Source: a virus
DNA length: 23,983 nt
Virus record (IMG/VR): IMGVR_UViG_3300027963_000336
Coordinates: 1 to 23,983 of that record
Strand: one strand, 5' to 3'
A program made the translations under genes and the position numbers. The notes below the pieces were generated by a model. That model did no database searches, had not been told where the DNA came from, and saw only the letters and a list, made by a program, of their open reading frames with translations. The first letter of the stretch is position 1. Every line of letters starts with the position of its first letter. This document shows, one piece after another, positions 19,099 to 23,983 of the stretch.

Positions 19099-20493
19099 AT
19101 GGGTAAAAGTATAATGGAGCATCTAGCTATGCTGCCAGACGAAGAGCGGAACGAGATCCTTGCGGGATTCGACATGGACAACCTCATGTGGGACTGGACT
19201 GTCTGGTCTCGCCCAGAGCAACAGCCACCACAAGGCGATTGGTCGATATGGATGTACCTCGCAGGTCGCGGTGCTGGCAAGACTAGAGCTGCAGCCGAGT
19301 GGGTAAGAGAAGAAGCTAAGCATACCGACACTGGCCAACGCCGTTTCGCGCTGGTAGCTCGTACTGCGGCTGACGTGCGTGACGTTATCGTTGAAGGTGA
19401 ATCAGGAATCATAAATGTTTCAGCTCCAAGTGAACGCCCTCTGTACGAGCCGTCAAAGCGAAGACTGACTTGGCCTAACGGCAATACGGCTACATGTTTC
19501 ACAGCTGATGAACCTGACTCCCTCCGTGGACCTCAGTTCACACACGCTTGGGGAGACGAGGTTGCCGCCTGGCGCCAGACTCCTGACGCAGCTGGCATGA
19601 CAGCCTTTGACAACTTACGCGTGGGTGTACGTCTTGGACAAAACCCTAAGATGATGATTACCACAACGCCGAAGCGTGTACCGCTTTTATACTCGCTCAT
19701 TAAAGAAGCGGAGACTACTGGGCGCGTAGCTATTACCCGTGGCTCTACGCTGGATAACTCCGGAAACCTTTCTCAAGCTTACCTCGATGCGATTCTTGGA
19801 GTTTACCAAGGAACACGTCTAGCTGCGCAAGAGCTATACGGTGAGATGCTCTCAGATGTTGAAGGAGCTCTATGGACGTTGGAGCTTATCGACAAGGATC
19901 GTGAAATGGTCATGCCTCAAGGCGCACCTCTTCGTTGCATAGGCGTTGACCCATCGGTAGCCGAGAGCCCACGTGATGAATGCGGTATCGTCGTTGTAGC
20001 TTCTACAGGAGATAGAGATCTTTACAAGCGTCACAGCTGGGTACTCGAGGACGCTTCAGTCCTAGGGTCTCCAGACGTATGGGCAAACAAGGTAGTCGCC
20101 ATGGCACGTAAATGGGGATGCCCAGTGGTCGCTGAGGTCAATCAAGGTGGCGCCTTGGTAAGAAATGCCATTAACACGATTGACCCAACGGTAAAGGTCC
20201 TTGAGGTTCACTCTAAGTATGGCAAAGCCCTGCGGGCTGAGCCTATCACCCTTGCCTATGAGCAAGGTCGCGTGCACCACGTCGGATACATGGGTGACCT
20301 AGAGGCTCAGATGGCTTCCTGGATCCCAGGAGAAGGTAAGTCACCGGATAGGGTGGACGCATTAGTTCATGCCCTCACAGCCCTGCTCATTAAGCCACCT
20401 GCGGGGTTCATGGGTGGAAGGATTACCGCCAAGTCACCAGGGCAACGTAAATTGCCTCCATTTAGAGGTGGTTCAACATTTAAGGTGAGATAG
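19099..20493 (+). CDS. terL: Terminase large subunit
   Basis: 464 aa. Packaging motor and nuclease: Walker A GRGAGKT at 56-62, adenine/coupling region, Walker B with D153-E154 in HAWGDEVAAW, coupling motif ITTTPKRVP, then the RNase H-like nuclease with IGVDPSVAESPRDECGIV (D284) and SPDRVDALVHAL (D420). Length and order fit phage terminases of the Terminase_6 type. No Shine-Dalgarno; the -10 lies just before the ATG, so translation is probably leaderless. No small terminase subunit is recognisable in the window. It marks the start of the packaging/late region. Confidence 0.95.
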   Translation: MGKSIMEHLAMLPDEERNEILAGFDMDNLMWDWTVWSRPEQQPPQGDWSIWMYLAGRGAGKTRAAAEWVREEAKHTDTGQRRFALVARTAADVRDVIVEGESGIINVSAPSERPLYEPSKRRLTWPNGNTATCFTADEPDSLRGPQFTHAWGDEVAAWRQTPDAAGMTAFDNLRVGVRLGQNPKMMITTTPKRVPLLYSLIKEAETTGRVAITRGSTLDNSGNLSQAYLDAILGVYQGTRLAAQELYGEMLSDVEGALWTLELIDKDREMVMPQGAPLRCIGVDPSVAESPRDECGIVVVASTGDRDLYKRHSWVLEDASVLGSPDVWANKVVAMARKWGCPVVAEVNQGGALVRNAINTIDPTVKVLEVHSKYGKALRAEPITLAYEQGRVHHVGYMGDLEAQMASWIPGEGKSPDRVDALVHALTALLIKPPAGFMGGRITAKSPGQRKLPPFRGGSTFKVR

Positions 20494-20523
20494 TGTACAT
20501 TATCCCAATCTTCCTGATATAAT
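20494..20523 (+). promoter_or_regulatory. Promoter for the 20557 gene
   Basis: TGTACA (20494-20499), 18-bp spacer, TGATATAAT (TATAAT 20518-20523). Confidence 0.83.
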
Positions 20524-20556
20524 TATCCTAACAACCCAACGACGAAAGGTACGAAA

Positions 20557-20679
20557 ATGACAAACCCATTCACAGCGTTAATCGATTGGATAGACGACAA
20601 CGCAGACTTTGGTGCACCTATCGGAGCATTCATCGGTGTAGGTATCGCAATCGCACTATGCTTTATCTTTGGTGCTTAA
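20557..20679 (+). CDS. Small single-pass membrane protein
   Basis: 40 aa, beginning MTNPFTALIDWIDDNADFGA; site ACGACGAAAGGT. One hydrophobic segment (PIGAFIGVGIAIALCFIFGA) runs to the C-terminus. Single-gene unit with its own promoter. Size and topology would fit a small holin, spanin-like or virion membrane peptide, but nothing decides between them. Confidence 0.7.
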   Translation: MTNPFTALIDWIDDNADFGAPIGAFIGVGIAIALCFIFGA

Positions 20680-20690
20680 TCCTATCTTCC

Positions 20691-20699
20691 TGATATAAT
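20691..20699 (+). promoter_or_regulatory. Extended -10 promoter for the 20735 gene
   Basis: CCTGATATAAT with TATAAT at 20694-20699, no clear -35. Confidence 0.78.
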
Positions 20700-20734
20700 T
20701 ATACTAGTACTTCCCCACTACAAAAGGACGAAAA

Positions 20735-21013
20735 ATGACACTAGAACAAAAGCAATACCGCGAACGTGGATTCCGTTATCGTCGAGTCTCATTCGCGCTT
20801 AAGGTAATAGCAGGATTCTGGACACTTGCAATGTTCATCATGTTCTTTGAGAATATGCAGGTTCTTACATTTGCCACTGCCATTTGCGGTTCTATCGCTA
20901 TGGTTCTTCCTTCACTCCTAATCGCATCAGTGTATGACGATAGAGCTGAACGCGAGTTTAATAAAGCATCTGCCCATCAAGCAATCTTAGGTGTGGTTCG
21001 CCCACGCGACTAA
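20735..21013 (+). CDS. Two-helix membrane protein, holin candidate
   Basis: 92 aa, site AAAAGGACG. A basic N-terminus (KQYRERGFRYRRV) is followed by two hydrophobic helices (about 22-42 and 47-68) and a charged tail. Two transmembrane segments in under 100 residues, near wall-degrading genes, suits a holin, but other small phage membrane proteins look the same. Confidence 0.7.
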   Translation: MTLEQKQYRERGFRYRRVSFALKVIAGFWTLAMFIMFFENMQVLTFATAICGSIAMVLPSLLIASVYDDRAEREFNKASAHQAILGVVRPRD

Positions 21014-21017
21014 TCCG

Positions 21018-21047
21018 TTGTACAAGATAATCAAACAGGATTATAGT
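21018..21047 (+). promoter_or_regulatory. TATAGT-type promoter for the 21075 gene
   Basis: TTGTAC (21018-21023), 18-bp spacer, TATAGT (21042-21047). Confidence 0.65.
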
Positions 21048-21074
21048 TCTACTAACGACAAATACGGAGGATCA

Positions 21075-21527
21075 ATGACAAAGGGAACTGTTCAAAGAGA
21101 ACAAGTGTATGTATACGGTACCTGTCCTTTATGCAATGAAACAGACGTACTTGTCTATGAACACGAAGAACAACTCGTATGTGCGTATGACTACAGGGAC
21201 CTCGTGCGTAATGTTAAACACGTTACCGCGTGTGATAACTGTGGCTCTAGCAATGCCGTTAGAGATCCATCGCATCGTCGCAACGAATACCTATGCTGGT
21301 CTTGTCACCAGGAAAATGGATTCGTGGTAAACAACACTGTAATCAAGCGAGCTCTTGTCTCAATGATATCTAACTTCAAGCATGGCAGTAAAGTTGTGTG
21401 TGAAGCTGCAGGATACGGCAGTGCATGCGACAGCAACATCAAACCTCGTGGAGCATGGGGTGGGAAGATGTTATGTAACAATCATGGGAAAGAAGCTCCT
21501 AAAAAAGAAAAGAAGACTAAATCTTGA
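21075..21527 (+). CDS. Multi-zinc-finger protein
   Basis: 150 aa from ATG at 21075, supported by ACGGAGGA. CPLC (about 15-18) with a later Cys, CDNC (about 56-59) with CWSC (about 78-81), then two Cys and a final C-x-x-H in the C-terminal third give two or three zinc sites. The C-terminal part (VVCEAAGYGSACDS...GGKMLCNNHGK) resembles a small zinc domain repeated in phage proteins. The tail is Lys-rich. May bind DNA or RNA; no enzyme motif. Confidence 0.7.
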   Translation: MTKGTVQREQVYVYGTCPLCNETDVLVYEHEEQLVCAYDYRDLVRNVKHVTACDNCGSSNAVRDPSHRRNEYLCWSCHQENGFVVNNTVIKRALVSMISNFKHGSKVVCEAAGYGSACDSNIKPRGAWGGKMLCNNHGKEAPKKEKKTKS

Positions 21528-21626
21528 GCAGTACCAAAAACTACTCAAATAAGCCTACGAGCTAATCGTGCGTTCATAGGTTGAAGTACTACAGCACGAC
21601 TACAGAGAATGAAGAGAGGAACGACA

Positions 21627-21812
21627 ATGTCAACAGATACTGCAACTCCAACAAAGGCAGCAGAGCTGTACACAGCTGGCAAGTCAGTAGTAGAAGTAGC
21701 GTCAGAGCTTGGTGTTACATACGGCAAGGCTCGCAAGCTTATCGCTGAGGCTGGCACTGATATTCGCAACACGTCAGATCGCCTCAAGGGAAAGACTCGT
21801 AAGGCTAAGTAA
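21627..21812 (+). CDS. Small HTH DNA-binding protein
   Basis: 61 aa from ATG at 21627 (site GAGAGGAACG; ATG 21609 is less well placed). KAAELYTAGKSVVEVASELG then VTYGKARKLIAEAGTDIR is a clear helix-turn-helix of the resolvase/sigma-4 style, with a basic tail. Likely a DNA-binding regulator or nucleoid-type factor of the late region. Stop/start overlap TAATG with the next gene. The 21528-21608 gap shows no gene. Confidence 0.75.
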   Translation: MSTDTATPTKAAELYTAGKSVVEVASELGVTYGKARKLIAEAGTDIRNTSDRLKGKTRKAK

Positions 21813-21982
21813 TGTTAGCCAACCTACGCGTACTCGTGAGTAACTTAATCTGGCCTGCTGTAGCATCAGCGGTGCTAGCGGCTTTAGCCATCGTTACCTC
21901 GCTATATACAGATAATGGAAGCTTAGTGTTAGCCTTAGGGCTTGGCGCTATTGCATCAGCGTGTCTAGCACAGACAGTGTAG
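21812..21982 (+). CDS. Small two-helix membrane protein, holin candidate
   Basis: 56 aa, beginning MLANLRVLVSNLIWPAVASA. Two hydrophobic segments (about 10-31 and 37-54) joined by a short polar turn (YTDNGS). Coupled to the HTH gene by TAATG. Size and topology fit a small class II holin, and wall-active genes follow within 500 bp, but the evidence is indirect. Confidence 0.65.
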   Translation: MLANLRVLVSNLIWPAVASAVLAALAIVTSLYTDNGSLVLALGLGAIASACLAQTV

Positions 21983-22269
21983 CAGACCTTCCATCAGAGG
22001 CTCCTTCAAACGAGGGAGCTTCTGATAGGTCTGCCTGTGGGTGTAGCAATTGCGGCTGTAGTTCTAACGCTGTAAACGTCTACATCAATGACGAGGAAGA
22101 TGACGACTGGGGAAGAGACATCGCCCCACTTGGCTATCGTAGAGTACAGCGACAGGAGCTCTTTGAGTCTACGTTCCTTAACGTACTTGAAGTATTAGAG
22201 CAAAAGGCAAAGGCTATGCTTGAAAGAGCTGAGGCTAAAAGAGATGCTAAGAAACAGAGTAAAAAGTAG
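21961..22269 (+). CDS. Cys-cluster protein with basic helical tail
   Basis: 102 aa from GTG at 21961, overlapping the preceding gene by 22 nt. A dense Cys cluster (ACGCSNCGCSSN, about 25-36) may hold a metal; then an acidic patch (NDEEDDDWG) and a long helix ending in EAKRDAKKQSKK. No Shine-Dalgarno is seen for the GTG, so the start is uncertain. Confidence 0.6.
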   Translation: MSSTDSVADLPSEAPSNEGASDRSACGCSNCGCSSNAVNVYINDEEDDDWGRDIAPLGYRRVQRQELFESTFLNVLEVLEQKAKAMLERAEAKRDAKKQSKK

Positions 22270-22287
22270 CCTCAAGGCTATTTATTG

Positions 22288-22296
22288 TGGTATAGT
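22288..22296 (+). promoter_or_regulatory. TATAGT-type extended -10 promoter
   Basis: TGG-TATAGT (TATAGT 22291-22296), no -35. Leads into GAGACGAAAGGA and the gene at 22343. Confidence 0.65.
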
Positions 22297-22342
22297 TAAC
22301 TACAGGCAAACAGCCTACTACGGAGAGACGAAAGGACTAACA

Positions 22343-22588
22343 ATGTTATCCCTTCCTATCTCCGGCCCTATGCAAGCGGTAGAGGACAAGCGTAAGCTTG
22401 AGAAGCATAGCGGTAGCAAGAAGCTCGTTGGAACTTCAACGAGTTGTCCCATCCCCGACCTAAGGAGGCGAACTAGCGTTGCAAAAACTCACACTACGTG
22501 GACTAGCAATGTCGACAGCGGCCTATGTATTGGCACTAACAATCGGCACATTCTCAATCGTTATGGTTTCATCAAGCAAAGCGGATGA
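22343..22588 (+). CDS. Hypothetical small basic protein overlapping the lysozyme-like gene
   Basis: 81 aa, beginning MLSLPISGPMQAVEDKRKLE. It has a strong site (GAGACGAAAGGA) and a promoter, so translation starts here. The first 40 residues are basic and helical; the last 36 lie in the region that also encodes the start of the 22479 protein in another frame. It may be a real protein or mainly a translated leader that delivers ribosomes to AAGGAGG at 22462. Confidence 0.5.
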   Translation: MLSLPISGPMQAVEDKRKLEKHSGSKKLVGTSTSCPIPDLRRRTSVAKTHTTWTSNVDSGLCIGTNNRHILNRYGFIKQSG

Positions 22589-23039
22589 CACTGTAGCAAA
22601 GGCAGTAACAGTGGAGGTAACAGACCCACTGATTAAGTACAAGAATGCAAAGGCACTAACTGACACAGAGTTGGTTGAACTCTTGCAAGCGGTAGGCTTT
22701 GAAGGCAAGGCACTTAAGCTTGCCTGGGCTACTGTTATGAAAGAATCTCGTGGGCACCCTACGTCCCACAACAAAACAGCCAGCACAGGAGACAACTCCT
22801 ATGGCTTATTCCAAATCAATATGATTGGTTCACTAGGCTCTGATCGTCGTGCAAAGTTTGGCATCAATAGCGATGCGGCGTTGCTAGATCCAGTGGCTAA
22901 TGCTAAGGCAGCTTACTATATGACAGCCCAAGGAACTGACTGGGGCTCATGGGGCTTTGGCCCTAATGCTTATGATGGTGACCCTGCGGAGCCTTCCCTA
23001 ACAAGGTGGCTCCCTAAGTTCCCATCGTCAAAGTCGTAG
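22479..23039 (+). CDS. Membrane-anchored or secreted lysozyme/transglycosylase-like protein
   Basis: 186 aa from TTG at 22479, chosen for AAGGAGG (22462-22468) and because it gives a basic n-region (K3, R7) before the hydrophobic stretch 14-32; ATG at 22509 would remove it. The stretch ends SSSKADD, so signal peptide or anchor. The catalytic domain has AWATVMKESRGHPTSHNK with the Glu of SLT/lysozyme folds, then SYGLFQINM and DPVANAKAAYYM, standard for lytic transglycosylase/lysozyme-like enzymes that cut peptidoglycan glycan chains. A virion-associated or lysis role is likely. Confidence 0.85.
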   Translation: MQKLTLRGLAMSTAAYVLALTIGTFSIVMVSSSKADDTVAKAVTVEVTDPLIKYKNAKALTDTELVELLQAVGFEGKALKLAWATVMKESRGHPTSHNKTASTGDNSYGLFQINMIGSLGSDRRAKFGINSDAALLDPVANAKAAYYMTAQGTDWGSWGFGPNAYDGDPAEPSLTRWLPKFPSSKS

Positions 23040-23053
23040 TTCTAGCTACGGAT

Positions 23054-23059
23054 TATAGT
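23054..23059 (+). promoter_or_regulatory. TATAGT promoter giving a leaderless mRNA
   Basis: ATTATAGT with six bases (GTACCT) before the ATG at 23066; no ribosome-binding site. Same layout as at 993-1005. Confidence 0.65.
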
Positions 23060-23065
23060 GTACCT

Positions 23066-23548
23066 ATGAGCGAAGACATTATTAACATTGACCAACACGA
23101 AGATGATTCATTTGCGGTACAGCCTGAAGAGGCACAATCTGTAGAAGAGATCATTATTGAAGCAGAGGTAGAGGCTCCTGTAGTTGAAGACGCTATCGTC
23201 GAAGCTCCTGTAGTTGATATCCCTGCGGTGGCTGTTGAAACGCCAGTTCCTTCAGCTCCTAAGGCTGCTGTAAGTGGCGCTGACACCGACGAGGTTTACC
23301 TAGCTAACTGTGTGTATAAGAATAAAGCAGCACGTAAATCTTTAACTGTACATCACCTACAACGTCGTCTCGTGGAGCTAGGCTACAACGAGGCTATGAC
23401 AGACAAGGATGGTTGGCTAGGCGATGAGACTAAGACAGCCATTGAGAAGTTCCAAAAGCTAGAGGGACTAGAGCCTAATGGCACTGTCGATGAAGCCACG
23501 TTCCTTGCTATCTTTAAAGGCGACATGAATGTAGTTCCAATAGTTTAA
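23066..23548 (+). CDS. Peptidoglycan-binding domain protein with acidic repetitive N-terminus
   Basis: 160 aa. Residues 1-75 are acidic and Val/Pro/Ala-rich with repeats of E-A-P-V-V (AEVEAPVVEDAIVEAPVVDI), a flexible extended arm. Residues about 88-155 form a peptidoglycan-binding type 1 domain: LTVHHLQRRLVELGYN, DGWLGDETKTAIEKFQKLEG, then PNGTVDEATFLAI. No catalytic domain, so it probably tethers a partner or the virion to the cell wall. No signal peptide. Leaderless by promoter position. Confidence 0.85.
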   Translation: MSEDIINIDQHEDDSFAVQPEEAQSVEEIIIEAEVEAPVVEDAIVEAPVVDIPAVAVETPVPSAPKAAVSGADTDEVYLANCVYKNKAARKSLTVHHLQRRLVELGYNEAMTDKDGWLGDETKTAIEKFQKLEGLEPNGTVDEATFLAIFKGDMNVVPIV

Positions 23549-23561
23549 TTATTATCTAAAC

Positions 23562-23604
23562 AAATAAGCCCTGTGCATTTACTTGCACAGGGTTTATTTT
23601 TTAT
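23562..23604 (+). terminator. Strong intrinsic terminator
   Basis: CCCTGTGCA-TTTACT-TGCACAGGG (9 bp, 23569-23592) flanked by AAATAAG and TTTATTTTTTAT; ends the lysozyme/wall-binding gene run. Confidence 0.92.
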
Positions 23605-23709
23605 ATACTTATATGTATAGTTTAATTACTAGTAGCCTATAGGTATCTTAAGATCTATAGTTACTATAACTAATATACTAAACAATATTTTATCTACCCA
23701 ACAAACAAA

Positions 23710-23758
23710 TTATTATTTTTATAATACTTATTGCTATTACTTTTATTATTTTTATAAT
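23710..23758 (+). repeat. Two 16-bp direct repeats
   Basis: TTATTATTTTTATAAT at 23710-23725 and 23743-23758, 33 bp from start to start (about three helical turns). Confidence 0.8.
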
Positions 23759-23921
23759 CCTTAGCCGTAAATATTTTTCACGGTTGGAGACGTTTTCGAA
23801 GGCGTGTCACTCCTAGCATATCCATTTCTCACGTCCAAGCCATTTAACCAAAAGGTACTGCTTCTGCTAGTTTTGTACATCATCTTATGACCGCAAAAGT
23901 GTACACGTCTTCGCAGAAAGA

Positions 23922-23930
23922 TGATACTGT
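23922..23930 (+). promoter_or_regulatory. Probable promoter of the final partial gene
   Basis: TGA-TACTGT (-10 at 23925-23930) followed by six bases and ATG, again predicting a leaderless transcript. Confidence 0.45.
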
Positions 23931-23936
23931 ATTCAC

Positions 23937-23983
23937 ATGGCTAAGGCGCAAGAACTTCCGCAGGCAGAGAAAGAACTTCTCGC
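23937..23983 (+). CDS. Start of a further gene, cut by the window end
   Basis: Fifteen codons visible (MAKAQELPQAEKELL). No Shine-Dalgarno; leaderless by promoter position. In a packaging-gene context it could be a structural gene, but nothing identifies it. Confidence 0.55.
   Translation, partial: MAKAQELPQAEKELL

Larger units (their letters stand above)
23605..23936 (+). other. AT-rich intergenic region with repeats
   Basis: No credible gene. Very AT-rich to about 23760, with small palindromes (CCTATAGG, CTTAAG, AGATCT, TATAGT-T-ACTATA). A 16-bp direct repeat TTATTATTTTTATAAT occurs at 23710-23725 and 23743-23758. From 23760 composition becomes mixed, with GTGTACAC at 23899-23906. Possible regulatory or replication region; no origin can be asserted. 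Confidence 0.6.

Noticed and set aside
23761-23883. Minus-strand frame of 40 codons in the AT-rich intergenic region
   Set aside because: No ribosome-binding site or promoter on that strand and the strand is otherwise unused; kept only as a remark.
1-23983. CRISPR array, insertion sequence, integrase or attachment site
   Set aside because: No repeat-spacer pattern, transposase, recombinase or terminal repeats were seen; the repeated units are promoters and leaders.

Overview
The window is a contiguous piece of a tailed double-stranded DNA phage (or prophage), with every credible gene on the + strand. It carries a large terminase subunit, three cell-wall enzyme or wall-binding genes, a tRNA, many tightly packed small genes and no cellular housekeeping gene. 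An actinobacterial host is an inference. The ribosome-binding sites (GACGAAAGGA type) fit the actinobacterial 16S tail, several small zinc-ribbon proteins resemble actinophage families (one is DUF7455-like), and a proteasome-type gene is present. Base composition is moderate, and a freshwater actinobacterium would fit, but nothing here proves it.

Layout. 16-1946: a CHAP-like lysin-related protein whose catalytic Cys is replaced by Ala, a leaderless winged-helix-like regulator and a zinc-ribbon protein. 2034-6411: small genes, then a MoxR-type AAA+ ATPase, a tRNA with anticodon CAT, and a VWA-domain partner that also has an HExxH motif. 6477-7518: a secreted subtilisin-like protease. 7620-9612: small genes with structured 5' leaders, ending in a DUF3846-like gene. 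9613-10019: a roughly 270-nt structured non-coding RNA (sRNA1). 10020-12546: six small acidic genes, each with its own promoter, most with a 5' hairpin, an ATTGGA(G/A)-type ribosome-binding site and a following terminator. 12653-16800: small genes in ATGA/TAATG-coupled runs, with zinc ribbons and a double-HTH regulator carrying a sigma region 4-like helix. 16870-18933: a proteasome beta/HslV-like hydrolase, a dual-specificity-type phosphatase and a histone-deacetylase-fold hydrolase. 18946-19081: a second small RNA (sRNA2). 19099-23548: terminase, small membrane proteins (possible holins), zinc and HTH proteins, a lysozyme-like protein and a peptidoglycan-binding protein, followed by a strong terminator. 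23593-23936: AT-rich DNA, then the start of another gene.

Expression. At least 26 near-identical promoters built on TATAAT, mostly extended as TGATATAAT with a T(G/T)TACT-like -35 box, stand in front of single genes or short runs. Terminator U-tracts often merge into the next promoter. From the terminase onward a TATAGT/TACTAT type appears, and several genes there look leaderless.

The most interesting candidate system is post-transcriptional. sRNA1 and sRNA2 lie 9 kb apart and differ in sequence, yet both present the same 13-mer, GTACTCCAATCCA, in a hairpin loop. Its complement is the unusual ribosome-binding site of the 10020-12546 gene set (11 of 11 contiguous matches at the gene starting at 10737). 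This suggests a phage-encoded anti-Shine-Dalgarno RNA regulon. The proteasome-like, deacetylase-like, phosphatase, MoxR/VWA and subtilase genes are further accessory functions likely to act on host proteins or during virion maturation; those roles are inferred.
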